Below, in pieces: positions 7,724 through 18,174 of a DNA stretch of 64,000 bases (within the stretch, counting starts at the first letter, position 1; every line of letters begins with the position of its first letter). Source of the stretch: Candidatus Fermentithermobacillaceae bacterium (lineage in GTDB: Bacteria; Bacillota; Sulfobacillia; Fermentithermobacillales; DUSS01); NCBI GenBank assembly GCA_020725645.1, contig DYEQ01000031.1, positions 1-64,000 on the forward strand, written 5' to 3'. The notes beneath the pieces are model-generated. The model saw nothing but the letters and a program-made list of their open reading frames with translations. It made no database searches and was not told the DNA's origin. A program made the position numbers and the translations under genes.

Positions 7724-9649
7724 TCAACCAAGGCCCCTTCTAAGCTCCTGGATTTCCTTGAGAAGCAGCGCCTGCCTCTCCACGTCGCGGGAAGCTTCGC
7801 ACTTTTTGAGCTCAACTTCGAGTTCCAAGCTTCTCGCCTTCTTGATAGTCTTTACGTAATCTCTGACCAGACGTTCGCGAGGGCCCGGAAGCTCCTCCCC
7901 GACCAGAAGCGCTGCTATCCTGGCCCTGGCTTCTTCGTCGTCTATAGAATCGTTTACGAAATTCAACAGCGTTGCCGGCTTGATGCCGGGTCTCTCCCGG
8001 CTTTTCTTTTCAACACCCTTTTCCACCAATTCGAAGATTATCTCCAGCGTCCGTCTGTACACCGGATCCTTAACCATTTCCGGAGCGATGCATTCTCGCA
8101 CTTCGACCGCGAGGTCTGGTTCCTCGAGAAGAGCTCGAACCAGCCCTTGCTCCGCCTTTTCGCGTCCTGCGATTTGCCTATTTAAGAGCCCTTCACCGGA
8201 AACCGTACTGCGTTTGGCTCGAGCGCCGTATTCGGTTGTGCTTTGTTCGGTGGTACTGCCGGCTCGGATGATGGAATTGCCGGCGATACCAGGTCTACCC
8301 GTCACGCCATGTTGGGTAGTATTTCTGTTTTCAGACTTTTTATACTCATACCGAGTTTTAGCATTCTTTTTCTGATAGGATTCGACGTCCGCTCTAAGAT
8401 CCCCCTCCAGAACACCCATAGCCGAGGCGATCTCCTTTACAAACTCTCCCATTTCGACCTTGCTTTCGAGGGATCCTAGAACTGGTACGATTTTCTCTTT
8501 GATGGCCACCCGGTCCCCGCCGCATTCCCGGGCGTATTTCCCGTATAGGAACATGATATCCGGTCGAGCTTTTTCGAGTTCCCGCTCAAACGTTTCTCTG
8601 CCTCTCGACCGTATGTACTCGTCCGGGTCCTTTCCTTCCTCGAAGGAAGCTACCTTAACCCTGCCCCCAGCTTCTCGAAAGACCGTTATCGCCCGTTCCA
8701 CCGCCTGCATCCCCGCGGCGTCGCTGTCGTAAGCCAGCACCACCTCGCTGCCGAGCAGGAACAACGCGCGAGCCTGGTCCGCCGTGAGGGCGGTCCCCAT
8801 TCCCGCCACGGCGTTGTCGAGACCGTACTGGTGGCACGCGATCACATCCATGTAGCCCTCCATGACGACGGCCCTACCCGTCCGCCTTATGCCTTCTCTG
8901 GCCAGGTGCAGCGCGTACCAGTGTTTCCCTTTGTGAAACAGCGCCGTATCGGGGCTGTTCAGGTACTTCGGCTCCCCCTCCTTCAAGACCCTCCCTGCGA
9001 AGCCGACGACTCTCCCCATTCCGTCCCAGATGGGAAAAATCACCCTGTCCCGGAAGCGGTCGTAAAAGCCCCCCCCGGACCTCCTGGTCAAGAGACCCGC
9101 TTCCGCCAGCGCTTCCTCGGAAATCCCGTCGTTGTGCGCCGCCCTCAAAAGAAAATCCCAGAACGGCGGCGCGTATCCCAACCGGAAACGGGAGATCACT
9201 TCCTGGGTAAGACCCCGGGACCGGAGGTATTCCATGCACTCCTTTCCAAGGTCGCTCCCGAGGACGGACCGGAACTTTTCTTCTGCCCATTCCAGCGCCT
9301 TCCGCATTTCCTGAAGTTTTTGAGCTGACCCCGTTTCCGCGGCCATCCTGCTGAGCTTCACTCCCACGCGGTCCGCCAGGACGCGGAGAGCTTCCCCGAA
9401 AGTCAGGTTCTCCTTCATCATCAGGAAAGAGAACACGTCCCCGCCCTTACCGCATCCGAAACAGTAAAACATCTGTCTGTCGGGCGAAACGGTGAAGGAC
9501 GGGGTTCGCTCCTGGTGGAAAGGACAGAGGCCCACGAAGTTTTTCCCGGCCTTTCTGAGAGACACGTACTCGGAGATGACCGAGACTATGTCCGTCCTGG
9601 ACCTAACCTCTTCCACCCCTTCGCGACCGGCGAAGAGTTCCCTTGACAT
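7724..9649 (-). CDS. dnaG: DNA primase
   Basis: This 641-residue primase synthesises RNA primers at the replication fork. The N-terminal CHC2 zinc-binding domain (CPFHQERTPSF ... CFGCGKGG) lies at about 40-70. The catalytic core and TOPRIM domain include VVMEGYMDVIA at about 260-270 and the acidic LAYDSDAAG motif at about 305-313. The C-terminal helicase-interaction region follows a Ser/Thr/Gly-rich linker near 435-490. ATG at 9649 is preceded by GGGGCGG. It stands directly before rpoD, as in the macromolecular-synthesis operons of many bacteria, though rpsU is about 14 kb away in this same gene run. Confidence 0.96.
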   Translation of the reverse strand: MSRELFAGREGVEEVRSRTDIVSVISEYVSLRKAGKNFVGLCPFHQERTPSFTVSPDRQMFYCFGCGKGGDVFSFLMMKENLTFGEALRVLADRVGVKLSRMAAETGSAQKLQEMRKALEWAEEKFRSVLGSDLGKECMEYLRSRGLTQEVISRFRLGYAPPFWDFLLRAAHNDGISEEALAEAGLLTRRSGGGFYDRFRDRVIFPIWDGMGRVVGFAGRVLKEGEPKYLNSPDTALFHKGKHWYALHLAREGIRRTGRAVVMEGYMDVIACHQYGLDNAVAGMGTALTADQARALFLLGSEVVLAYDSDAAGMQAVERAITVFREAGGRVKVASFEEGKDPDEYIRSRGRETFERELEKARPDIMFLYGKYARECGGDRVAIKEKIVPVLGSLESKVEMGEFVKEIASAMGVLEGDLRADVESYQKKNAKTRYEYKKSENRNTTQHGVTGRPGIAGNSIIRAGSTTEQSTTEYGARAKRSTVSGEGLLNRQIAGREKAEQGLVRALLEEPDLAVEVRECIAPEMVKDPVYRRTLEIIFELVEKGVEKKSRERPGIKPATLLNFVNDSIDDEEARARIAALLVGEELPGPRERLVRDYVKTIKKARSLELEVELKKCEASRDVERQALLLKEIQELRRGLG

Positions 9650-9776
9650 AACACCGCCCCGAGGCTGCGTACATTCTCACTACAGGGTAACCTTGACGTC
9701 ATTCGCCGCGACTTCCCGAATTCCTTCCGGTGGAACGTCGAATCGACATGGCATATTATGCAAGCAAACCGTCCCC

Positions 9777-12422
9777 TCATTTTCCTTCGAAAATCGCGGC
9801 GTGAGCTGCGGCCAGCCTCGCCACGGGCACCCGGTACGGAGAGCACGATACGTAGTCGAGTCCCGCCTTATGACAGAACCGGATGGACTCGGGGTCTCCC
9901 CCATGCTCGCCGCATATCCCGATGACCAGCGAGGGTCTGGTCTTACGCCCCAGTTCGACGGCCATTCTAATGAGCTTTCCGACCCCATCGCCATCGAGAA
10001 CCTGGAATGGATTCTCCTTAAGGATCTTCGCTCCCAGGTACTTATGCAGGAACTTGGCCTCGGCATCGTCCCGGGAGAAGCCAAAAGTAGTCTGGGTCAG
10101 ATCGTTGGTGCCGAACGAGAAGAATTCGGCGTACTCCGCGATTTCGTCTGCGACCAGGGCAGCCCTGGGCACTTCGATCATAGTGCCGATGACCGGCTTG
10201 AGGTCGACCCCCATCTCCTGAGATACCTCCCGGGCCGCCTTCTCCGTCATCTCCCGGAGGATCCTCATCTCCTCCTTGTGTCCGACAAGAGGCATCATCA
10301 CTTCTGGATGCACGTCGGTTACCCCATCTTTTAAGAGGCGAGCGGTGGCGCGAAAGATAGCTTTGCACTGCATTTCGTATATTTCAGGGTACACGATCCC
10401 GAGCCTGCATCCCCTCATCCCGAGCATGGGGTTGAGCTCCTGAAGCGCCCGAGCTTTCCTCAAAACGTCCTCGATTCTTTTGATCTCTTCGGAAGGCGCT
10501 CCAGTCCTGCGCTTTTCCGCGAGCTCCAGGACCAGTTCCTCGACGTCTGGCAGAAACTCATGAAGCGGCGGGTCGAGAAGTCGGATCGTCACAGGATATC
10601 CCCTCATAGCCTTGAGGATCTCATAAAAGTCCTGCTCCTGCATGGGAAGGATTTTGTCCAGCGCCGCCTGCCTTTCCTCGGGCGTTTCCGCCAGGATCAT
10701 CTCCTGCACCACCGGGAGTCTGTCCGAGGCCATGAACATGTGCTCCGTCCGGCACAATCCTATTCCCCGCGCCGCGAATTCTCTGGCTCTCCTGGCATCC
10801 TCGGGTGTATCGGCGTTGGCCTTCACGCTCAACCGGGCGAATTCGTCCGCCCATTCCAGGATCTTGAGCATGGATTCGCTCATCGATGGCTCCACCAGGG
10901 GAACTTCTCCGAGATACACGTTGCCGGATGCTCCGTCTACGGACACTACGTCCTTTTCCCGCAGGACGAGCTCACCTACGCGAGCTTCTCTCTTCTCCGG
11001 GTCGATCTTAAGAGCGTCACAACCTACCACGGCGGGTTTCCCCATCCCTCTAGCCACTATAGCTGCGTGACACGTCATGCCGCCCCTCGAGGTGAGGATG
11101 CCCTGGGCGTAAACGATACCGTGCATATCATCGGGAGTGGTCTCCGTCCTGACCAGGATGACCTTCTCGCCTTTCTGGCCCAGGGCCTCGGCGGTGTCCG
11201 CGTCGAAGACGACCCCTCCTGTGGCCGCTCCGGGCGAGGCCGGAAGGCCGACCGCCACGGGGCTCATCTTCAGAGACGGGTCGATGCCGCGATGTAGAAG
11301 CCTGGCGATTTCATCGGGCGAAACCCGTGCAACCGCTTCTCTTTTGTCGATCATCCCTTCTTCCGCCATCGAGCGGGCTATCTCGACGGATGCTTTCGCA
11401 GTACGCTTTCCGGACCTGGTTTGAAGTACGTAGACCTTCCCCCGTTCGATGGTGAACTCTATGTCCTGCATGTCCCGGTAGTGCTTTTCCAGAATCTCCT
11501 TCACCCTCAGGAGCTCGCGGTAGGCGCCGGGGAGCTCTTGTTCCATTTCCCGGATGGGTCTGGGCGTCCTGAGGCCGGCTACCACGTCCTCCCCTTGGGC
11601 ATTGACCAGGTATTCACCGTAAAGCTCCCTTTCGCCGGTGGACGGGTTTCTTGTGAACATCACACCGGTGGCGGAGTCCGGTCCCATGTTTCCGAACACC
11701 ATCGCCTGGACGTTGCACGCGGTACCGAGGTCGTCGGGGATCTTATGTATTTTCCTGTAGACCTGCGCCCTTTCGTTGTTCCATGATTCGAATACAGCTT
11801 TGACCGCCATCAGAAGCTGCACACGAGGATCGTCGGGAAACTCCTTCCCCGTTTCCGCCCGGACGATGGACTTGAACTCATTGGAAAGGTCGCGAAGAGA
11901 CTCCCACGGAATCTCGTAATCGTTCCGGACCCCCAGGAGCTCCTTCCTCCGGCCCAGCGCGTGCTCGAAACGATCGTGGGGAATGTGCAATACCACGTTA
12001 CCGAACATCTGGATGAAGCGGCGATAGCAGTCGAAGGCGTGCCTTTTATCCCCGGTGGCCCGGGCGAGACCTTCCACCGTGTCGGGGTTGAGCCCCAGGT
12101 TGAGGATGGTGTCCATCATTCCTGGCATGGAAATGGCGGCTCCCGACCGGACCGACACCAAAAGTGGGTTTTCCCGTCCACCGAACTTCTTGCCCGTCTT
12201 CTTCTCCAGCCCGGACATGTATTGCATTATGTCTTCTTCAAGGCCATCCGGAAGCTCTCCGTATCCTACGTATTCGAGACAGGCCTCTGTAGTGATGGTA
12301 AAGCCCGGAGGCACCGGAAGACCGATACGGGTCATTTCGGCAAGACCGGCCCCCTTGCCTCCCAAAAGCGATCTCTTGTCCTCTCCTCCCTCTTCAAACC
12401 AATAGATAAACTTACGAGGCAT
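9777..12422 (-). CDS. ppdK: Pyruvate, phosphate dikinase
   Basis: This 881-residue enzyme interconverts pyruvate + ATP + Pi with phosphoenolpyruvate + AMP + PPi. The N-terminal ATP-grasp domain starts with LLGGKGAGLAEM. The swivelling phosphohistidine domain has GGMTCHAAIVARGMGKPA (catalytic His about 456). The C-terminal PEP-binding TIM barrel ends in FGTNDLTQTTFG and ICGEHGGDP. Length is standard. It overlaps by 11 bases with its regulator gene upstream, so the enzyme and its regulatory kinase/phosphorylase are co-expressed. In an anaerobe it likely serves PPi-linked glycolysis or PEP synthesis. Confidence 0.96.
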   Translation of the reverse strand: MPRKFIYWFEEGGEDKRSLLGGKGAGLAEMTRIGLPVPPGFTITTEACLEYVGYGELPDGLEEDIMQYMSGLEKKTGKKFGGRENPLLVSVRSGAAISMPGMMDTILNLGLNPDTVEGLARATGDKRHAFDCYRRFIQMFGNVVLHIPHDRFEHALGRRKELLGVRNDYEIPWESLRDLSNEFKSIVRAETGKEFPDDPRVQLLMAVKAVFESWNNERAQVYRKIHKIPDDLGTACNVQAMVFGNMGPDSATGVMFTRNPSTGERELYGEYLVNAQGEDVVAGLRTPRPIREMEQELPGAYRELLRVKEILEKHYRDMQDIEFTIERGKVYVLQTRSGKRTAKASVEIARSMAEEGMIDKREAVARVSPDEIARLLHRGIDPSLKMSPVAVGLPASPGAATGGVVFDADTAEALGQKGEKVILVRTETTPDDMHGIVYAQGILTSRGGMTCHAAIVARGMGKPAVVGCDALKIDPEKREARVGELVLREKDVVSVDGASGNVYLGEVPLVEPSMSESMLKILEWADEFARLSVKANADTPEDARRAREFAARGIGLCRTEHMFMASDRLPVVQEMILAETPEERQAALDKILPMQEQDFYEILKAMRGYPVTIRLLDPPLHEFLPDVEELVLELAEKRRTGAPSEEIKRIEDVLRKARALQELNPMLGMRGCRLGIVYPEIYEMQCKAIFRATARLLKDGVTDVHPEVMMPLVGHKEEMRILREMTEKAAREVSQEMGVDLKPVIGTMIEVPRAALVADEIAEYAEFFSFGTNDLTQTTFGFSRDDAEAKFLHKYLGAKILKENPFQVLDGDGVGKLIRMAVELGRKTRPSLVIGICGEHGGDPESIRFCHKAGLDYVSCSPYRVPVARLAAAHAAIFEGK

Positions 12423-13239
12423 CTTTTCCCCGGCCCCCCTCGATGATTTGAATGACGGTGGCGGCGGTTTCCTCCACCGCCTTTTCAGTGACGTCGATTA
12501 CGGCACAACCGAGTTTCTTGAATACTTCCTCGGCGAAAGCGACCTCCTCCAAAATCCGCCCCAGGTCGGCGTAGGTGGAGTTTTCGTCGAGCCCCAGGGA
12601 TTTCAACCTCTCCTTCCTCACCTTGGACAGCCTCTCGGGCGCCAGGGTCAGGCCGATCAGTTTTTCTCTGGAAAGCGCGAAGAGCTCCGCAGGAGGCTCT
12701 ATCTCTGGCACCAACGGTACGTTGGCGACCTTGTACGTCCTTTGCGCGAGATACAGCGACAGCGGCGTTTTGGACGTCCTCGACACCCCCACCAGAACCA
12801 CGTCAGCCAGGGGAAGCGACCGCAAATCCTTGCCGTCGTCGCATTTTACCGCGAACTCAACCGCCTCGACGCGGCGGAAGTACTGCTCATCCATGCGATG
12901 AACTAAGCCCGGTTTGAGTTTGGGTCGAGCTCTCATAACGCTGGACAGAGCTTCGAGCATCGGTCCCATGATGTCGACGGCCACGAGCCCAGCTTCCCTT
13001 GCCCTTCTGGAAACGTGTTCACGGAGTTCCGGAATAACCAGGGTGTATACGAGGACTCCTTCGGACCGGGTCGCTTCGTCGATGACCCTGTCCGCCGCCT
13101 CGCGGGTTAAGATGTAACCGAACTTCCTGAGGTCCACTCCCCCTGCGTTGAACTGAGAAGCAGCGGCTCTTACAACGAGTTCGGCGGTCTCACCCAGGGA
13201 ATCCGACAACACGTAAACCACCGGCTTCTCCTCCTCCAT
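12412..13239 (-). CDS. ppsR: Pyruvate, phosphate dikinase regulatory protein (DUF299)
   Basis: This 275-residue bifunctional ADP-dependent kinase and Pi-dependent phosphorylase reversibly inactivates PPDK on the Thr next to its catalytic His. The N-terminal VYVLSDSLGETAE and the P-loop VGVSRTSKTPLSLYLA (about 151-166) are diagnostic. The overlap with ppdK supports this target over PEP synthase. ATG at 13239 follows a GGGGGG-type SD. It is separated from glyS by 95 bases. Confidence 0.94.
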   Translation of the reverse strand: MEEEKPVVYVLSDSLGETAELVVRAAASQFNAGGVDLRKFGYILTREAADRVIDEATRSEGVLVYTLVIPELREHVSRRAREAGLVAVDIMGPMLEALSSVMRARPKLKPGLVHRMDEQYFRRVEAVEFAVKCDDGKDLRSLPLADVVLVGVSRTSKTPLSLYLAQRTYKVANVPLVPEIEPPAELFALSREKLIGLTLAPERLSKVRKERLKSLGLDENSTYADLGRILEEVAFAEEVFKKLGCAVIDVTEKAVEETAATVIQIIEGGRGKDAS

Positions 13240-13334
13240 CTCGCTTTATCCCCCCTTAGGCGTCAGAAACGCTACTCTGCTGCATCCCGTCATCTCCCGT
13301 ACCAGTGTCACCTTTTGTTCCGCCGCAAACTCCG

Positions 13335-15467
13335 TCAAGAAACGGTCTCAAGCGGCAGGACATGGGAGAAATCGCCATAAAGCGAGAACAGCGCGGACAC
13401 TCTGTTCAAAAGGGCAAGCCTGTTTTCCCTCAGCTTCTCGTCATCCGTCATAATAAGGACCTCGTCAAGGCACTTGTCGATGGCAGGTCTCAGCGACGCG
13501 AGAAACTCGAGGTACCCCCGGAAATCCCCTTTCTCGAACAAGAGACGACCCGCCGCCTCCTTTCGTTCCAGTTCGTCGTAGAGAGCTATCTCCGCGGGCT
13601 CGGTGAGGAGATCGCGGGAGACTTGAGTACTTCGCGCATTTTTCGCGAGCACGCTTGAACGCCTGAAACCGACGATTAGGTCCCCGAATAGGGGGAGCGT
13701 GACAAACTCTGACAACGCCTTGGCCTTCTCCAGGGCCGCGGTAAGGTCCCTAAGGGCACCTTCCAGAACCGTCCGGATGACCTCTACTTTGAACCCTCTT
13801 TCAGACAGATAAGTCTCAAACCTCGATGCCATAAAAGCCCTAAGCTCGTCTTTTGCGTCTTCCTTCGGGTTGGGGACAGCTTCTTCGGCAAGGCCAAGGC
13901 AAAACTCCAGCGCCCGGTCGAGATCGACCCGCATTTCGTGCCCGGTTATTATCGCCACGGCTCCGGAACCGAACCTCCTGAGCCCGTACGGGTCTTGCGA
14001 ACCGCTGGGCGATATCCCCAAAGCGAAAGCTACCGCCAGCGTGTCGAGTTTATCAGCTAGAGCTACCAGCGACGGAATACCCGGGTCCGGAAGAGGATCG
14101 CCGGCGCCCCGGGGCAGGTACTGGCAGGACAGTGCGCGACACACTTCCCTGGGATAGCCTTGGGACTCGGCGTAGTGTCCGCCCATCACCCCCTCGAGCT
14201 CGGGAAGCTCCCTCACCATCGCGGTGGTGAGATCGCATTTGGAGAGCGTGGAAGCGAGGTTCGCCCGCTCCCGCTCCTCTTCGGACAGTTTGAGTTCGCC
14301 GGCCAGATAACCCACGATCTTCTCGAGCCTCAGAGTCTTGTCGTAAAGCGTCCCCGCCCCTCTCAGGAAATAGACCCCTTTGAGGGATTCAAGCCTCTCA
14401 ACCAGGGGTACTTTTAAATCCTCCCGGTAAAAGAACACCGCATCCTCGAGCCGCGCCCGCAGCACCCACTCGTTTCCTTCCCTGACCGTCTGGATCCCCT
14501 CGACCGGATCGCCGTCCCTCACCCCCACGAAATGCGGTAGGAGTTTTCCCGGGGAGTCCTCCACCGGGAAGAACCGTTGATGATGCTTCATGACGGTGGA
14601 CAGAACCTCCACGGGAAGGACCAGGAACTCCCGGTCGAAGCTCCCGAGGAACGGGGCGGGGTGCTCCGAAAGGCAAGTGACCTCCTCCAGGAGTGCATCA
14701 TCCTTTACCGGGTGACCGCCGGCGGTGGCGGCGACCTCTCGAGCCCGGCGGAGGATGATCTCCCTTCTCTCGGCTATGCTCGGAACCACCCCCATATCCC
14801 TCGCGACGGCGAAATACTCTCCCGCAGTCGGTACATCCCGCGAGCCGGGGTGGAGGGTCCGGTGGCCCCACGTAGTCCTGCCGGCCCGGACTCCCGCTAT
14901 TTCCACCGGGACTACGTCTTCCCCGTACAGGCAGACCACCCACCTTATTGGCCGGAAGAAACGGTGACCATTCCAGCGAAGAGGACGGGGGCAGGTCAGT
15001 CCCAGCACGACGCCGGGTAGGGTTTCTCGAAGAGCTTCCGCTACGGGGATTCCAGGGTTAACTTTCACTGCGTAGACGTATTCGCCGGACCTGTCAGCCT
15101 CCACCACGACCTGGTCGGGAGACACCCCCTGTGACTTGCAAAAGCCCAGGAGAGCCCGGGTGGGCGCACCCGACTGGTCGTAGGCCACTTTTTTGGACGG
15201 GCCCCTCACTTTGACTTCCACGGGCCTCGTCAAAGGTTGAACGTCGTAGGCATATAGGACGAGCCTCCTTGGGGTACCGAAGGTCGCCAAAGTACCGGAG
15301 ACAATCCTCGAAGTCAAAAAGGCCTCTTTTGCTCTCTCACCAAGTTCTTCGACGGCGCCAGGCAGGTACCTGGCAGGAATTTCTTCGACCCCTACCTCCA
15401 GCAGGAGATCCCGGGGGAGGTCCGGCTGACCAGCCGGTTTCCTCATCTCGTCGCGCTCTGGACTCAC
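13335..15467 (-). CDS. glyS: Glycyl-tRNA synthetase beta subunit
   Basis: This about 710-residue subunit of the alpha2beta2 glycyl-tRNA synthetase recognises tRNA-Gly. The N-terminal [15 protein letters not shown] is the family signature. The HD-like and B3/B4-type regions follow, and a DALR-type anticodon-binding domain ends the chain. I place the start at the GTG (15465-15467) that overlaps the glyQ stop as GTGA with an AAGGTGG SD; ATG at 15446 is the alternative but lacks an SD. It is co-transcribed with glyQ. No glycine T-box is visible upstream of glyQ. Confidence 0.93.
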   Translation of the reverse strand: MSPERDEMRKPAGQPDLPRDLLLEVGVEEIPARYLPGAVEELGERAKEAFLTSRIVSGTLATFGTPRRLVLYAYDVQPLTRPVEVKVRGPSKKVAYDQSGAPTRALLGFCKSQGVSPDQVVVEADRSGEYVYAVKVNPGIPVAEALRETLPGVVLGLTCPRPLRWNGHRFFRPIRWVVCLYGEDVVPVEIAGVRAGRTTWGHRTLHPGSRDVPTAGEYFAVARDMGVVPSIAERREIILRRAREVAATAGGHPVKDDALLEEVTCLSEHPAPFLGSFDREFLVLPVEVLSTVMKHHQRFFPVEDSPGKLLPHFVGVRDGDPVEGIQTVREGNEWVLRARLEDAVFFYREDLKVPLVERLESLKGVYFLRGAGTLYDKTLRLEKIVGYLAGELKLSEEERERANLASTLSKCDLTTAMVRELPELEGVMGGHYAESQGYPREVCRALSCQYLPRGAGDPLPDPGIPSLVALADKLDTLAVAFALGISPSGSQDPYGLRRFGSGAVAIITGHEMRVDLDRALEFCLGLAEEAVPNPKEDAKDELRAFMASRFETYLSERGFKVEVIRTVLEGALRDLTAALEKAKALSEFVTLPLFGDLIVGFRRSSVLAKNARSTQVSRDLLTEPAEIALYDELERKEAAGRLLFEKGDFRGYLEFLASLRPAIDKCLDEVLIMTDDEKLRENRLALLNRVSALFSLYGDFSHVLPLETVS

Positions 15468-16351
15468 GAAACTCGACCACCTTTCAAGAGGGGAAAGCCC
15501 GTCGACTCCCTCCAGGCCAGGTACTTTTCGGCGCATTTCCGCGTCAGGGCTCTCACCCGGGCGATGTATCTCTGTCTTTCCGCCACCGACAACGCGCCCC
15601 GGGAATCCAACAAGTTAAAAACGTGAGAGCACTTTAATGCATAATCGTACGCCGGCATAACGAGGTCCTTTTCGATTATCCTCGTACACTCTCCTTCATA
15701 CGAATCGAATAAGTTTCTCAGAAGCTCTACGTCAGCCAGCTCGAAACCGTAAATGGACTGTTCCTTTTCTGAGTGCTTGAAGAGCTCGGCGTACGTTATC
15801 CCCGGCGCAACCTCGAGGTCCCAGACGTTGTCGAGCTTCTGAACATAAGCAGCGAGCCGCTCGAGGCCGTAGGTGATTTCGCAGGACACCGGGTCGAGCT
15901 CGATTCCTCCCATCTCCTGAAAGTAGGTGAACTGGGTTATCTCCTGTCCGTCGAGCCATACTTCCCAACCAAGCCCCGAAGCTCCCAAGGTCGGCGACTC
16001 CCAGTTATCCTCCACCAGCCGGATGTCGTGATCCTTTCGCTCTATCCCCAGGGCCTCGAGGGAGTGAATGTAGGTCTCGATGATGTCGGGAGGAACGGGC
16101 TTCAAGATGACCTGGAACTGGAAGTAGTACCCCATACGGTTGGGGTTTTCCCCGTATCTCGCGTCCTGCGGCCTTCTCGAAGGCTCCACGTATGCCACTT
16201 TCCAGGGTTCGGGCCCGAGCACCCTGAAGAAAGTCATCGGGTTCATGGTACCGGCACCCTTTTCCACATCGTAAGGTTGGGCCACGTAACACCCTTGCTG
16301 CGCCCAGAAATCCTGGAGTTTGAATATAAGATTCGTCAAATCGAGTACCAA
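15464..16351 (-). CDS. glyQ: Glycyl-tRNA synthetase alpha subunit
   Basis: This class II catalytic subunit activates glycine in the alpha2beta2 enzyme. Characteristic stretches are [49 protein letters not shown] and the FTYFQEMGG segment. The TTG at 16349-16351 is chosen because AAGGGGG lies nine bases upstream and the resulting 295 residues match the family. A GTG at 16435 would add 28 residues without an SD. It is coupled to glyS by a 4-base overlap. Confidence 0.94.
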   Translation of the reverse strand: MVLDLTNLIFKLQDFWAQQGCYVAQPYDVEKGAGTMNPMTFFRVLGPEPWKVAYVEPSRRPQDARYGENPNRMGYYFQFQVILKPVPPDIIETYIHSLEALGIERKDHDIRLVEDNWESPTLGASGLGWEVWLDGQEITQFTYFQEMGGIELDPVSCEITYGLERLAAYVQKLDNVWDLEVAPGITYAELFKHSEKEQSIYGFELADVELLRNLFDSYEGECTRIIEKDLVMPAYDYALKCSHVFNLLDSRGALSVAERQRYIARVRALTRKCAEKYLAWRESTGFPLLKGGRVS

Positions 16352-16435
16352 GTCATCGATCCCCCTTGCGTGTTTCCGTGCTTGTCCAATGGCAAAGTTT
16401 AAAACCCTGGAGGAGCGGATCCCGCCGGCATTCAC

Positions 16436-16843
16436 CTAACCGCCGGTTCCCCCGGGAGAAGCGGTTTCTTCCAGCTTCTTCGGAGCGTGTACGTCCACAG
16501 TGAGACAGCCCATCATGATGGCCAAACACGACAGGGCGCACAACCAGGGAGACATGACCGAGCTCACTACGCAAAGGGTAACGGGGATCTCCATGAGCGC
16601 TTCCCCATCTTTGGAAATCACCACTTTGCTTTGGTTGCCCTTGTTTATCAGCTCGGCTAACTGCCGGAGACCTCCGGCCAGGCCGCGGGCGATGGCGTCT
16701 CGCCGCGATACCCTCGTTTCCTCCAGCTTGATGAGGGCCGCTACCACGTCACCCCCGCACGCATCTAAAGCTTCCTTAGCCTCCTTGTAGCTCGAGCGGG
16801 TGCGCCTTCTCAGGGCATCTATTTTCTCCAGCGTTTCGTCCAT
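16436..16843 (-). CDS. DUF4342 domain protein
   Basis: This 135-residue protein begins with a short UBA/TS-N-like helical domain (LEKIDALRRRTRSSYKEAKEALDACGGDVVAALIKLE). It is followed by the DUF4342 core (VVISKDGEALMEIPVTLCVV) and a hydrophobic stretch (SPWLCALSCLAIMMGCLTV) that may be membrane-associated. The function is unknown. ATG at 16843 is eight bases after GGAGGTG; a GTG at 16852 overlapping the recO stop is the alternative. It sits between recO and glyQ. Confidence 0.8.
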   Translation of the reverse strand: MDETLEKIDALRRRTRSSYKEAKEALDACGGDVVAALIKLEETRVSRRDAIARGLAGGLRQLAELINKGNQSKVVISKDGEALMEIPVTLCVVSSVMSPWLCALSCLAIMMGCLTVDVHAPKKLEETASPGGTGG

Positions 16844-16848
16844 GTCCT

Positions 16849-17628
16849 TCACCTCCGGGACCGAGACCGCGCTCTTTCCTCCAGCTTCTCCACGAGTGCC
16901 GCCGATTTGGGCCTCGATCCCAGTACATACGCGATGTACCTCCTCAAGAGTTTTCCCACTTCATCCCTGACAGAACCCTGCGCATTCACGCGGTGGATGT
17001 CCGCCAGGGGCGAATTTCTGAGGTGAAGCACGGTTTTCCTGGAGCCCGGCGATACCGGGTAAGTTTCCCCTGCCGCGACCTCGACGGTCCCCGCGCACTT
17101 CGGGCACAGAATACCTCCGAGCCCGGGGGAAAACGTCGCTTCGCCCGGGACTTCCTTGCCGCATACCACACATTCCGCGAGAACCGGAAAGAGCCCGGCG
17201 AATTCGAGGATGCCTATTTCGGCGCGTCTGGCCGGAGACCAGCAGTCATCTGCGGTTTCCAGGACCTGCAAAGTCGAGATGAAAAACCAGAATGCTTTCG
17301 GTGCCGGATCCCGCTGAGAAGAAAAAAGCATCTCGAGTTCGCACAGGTACGCAGCATAAATCAGCCTGGGGTAGCTTTCGCTCATGCGGGGGAAAGACGA
17401 CCTGAGTTCGCACCCGGTGACCCTGTCTTGAGTTTTCCCCCGGAAGAGCTCGAAGAGGCCCCATGACAGGGGTTCGGTGAGAGGCCCGAGTTTCGACCCG
17501 GGCCGGAGGGCCCCTTTCACCAGGGCGTGAACCAGCCCATCGCTTTCGGTGAGCAGTACGATGGTCTTGTCGTACTCTCCTGCAGGTCTTTTATGGAGGA
17601 CCACGCCTTCGGTTTGGTAGAGTCCCAT
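16849..17628 (-). CDS. recO: DNA repair protein RecO
   Basis: This 259-residue RecFOR-pathway protein anneals ssDNA and helps load RecA. The N-terminal OB-fold begins YQTEGVVLHKRPAGEYDKTIVLLTES. A zinc-binding four-cysteine motif (CVVCG ... CPKC) lies at about 156-182, and a helical C-terminal domain follows. Normal length. In many Firmicutes era lies immediately upstream of recO; here dgkA is only 6 bases away and era is absent. Confidence 0.93.
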   Translation of the reverse strand: MGLYQTEGVVLHKRPAGEYDKTIVLLTESDGLVHALVKGALRPGSKLGPLTEPLSWGLFELFRGKTQDRVTGCELRSSFPRMSESYPRLIYAAYLCELEMLFSSQRDPAPKAFWFFISTLQVLETADDCWSPARRAEIGILEFAGLFPVLAECVVCGKEVPGEATFSPGLGGILCPKCAGTVEVAAGETYPVSPGSRKTVLHLRNSPLADIHRVNAQGSVRDEVGKLLRRYIAYVLGSRPKSAALVEKLEERARSRSRR

Positions 17629-17634
17629 GGGGTG

Positions 17635-18174
17635 TTATCTCTTTCTCTTTCCACCTTTCGCCGGAAGAAAAAGCCCGATTAAAGCGGGAAGCACGAGCAC
17701 TATTAAAGCGGGAACGGCCCGGGGTAGTCGCCGGCTTAAGTCGGCCACGACAACGCCCCATTCCATTCTAAGGAGTCCGCCTAGTGCCGGAACGAACACG
17801 GCGAAGCCCGTAATCACGGAAAAGACGGAAGCTAATAGCACTCCTCCGGCGGCCACATCCTTTACTACCTTCGCCATGGGAGCATAATCCGGGGTAAGCA
17901 GATCCACCAGAGCTTCGGCCAAGGTGTTCAGGACCTCTGCGGAAAGGACCAGGGTTATGGCGAACACCACTAAAAGAAAGTCCACCCTGTCGAGCCCCAG
18001 TAAAAGCGCGGCGGAAACCACAAGCGACCCGGCCAGAGCGTGAATCCTCATGTTGCGCTGGGTAGTCCAGACGTAAGAAAGTCCCTCCCAGGCATATCCG
18101 AAGCTCGCTCTGAGAGACCTCGCCCTGAAGGAGCTAGAATTCCTTTCCACGGTCGCACCGTGGCCCTGCCTCAT
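17635..18174 (-). CDS. dgkA: Diacylglycerol/undecaprenol kinase family protein
   Basis: This membrane kinase of the DgkA family phosphorylates undecaprenol in Gram-positives, recycling the lipid carrier. The core has an amphipathic N-terminus (SLRASFGYAWEGLSYV), three transmembrane helices and the signature LSAEVLNTLAEALVDL followed by PMAKVVKDVAAGGVL. A fourth hydrophobic segment and a basic tail (KGGKRKR) follow. ATG at 18174 overlaps the ybeY stop by 4 bases (ATGA) and has AAAGGTC upstream. The resulting length of 179 is a little above usual owing to the C-terminal helix. Confidence 0.9.
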   Translation of the reverse strand: MRQGHGATVERNSSSFRARSLRASFGYAWEGLSYVWTTQRNMRIHALAGSLVVSAALLLGLDRVDFLLVVFAITLVLSAEVLNTLAEALVDLLTPDYAPMAKVVKDVAAGGVLLASVFSVITGFAVFVPALGGLLRMEWGVVVADLSRRLPRAVPALIVLVLPALIGLFLPAKGGKRKR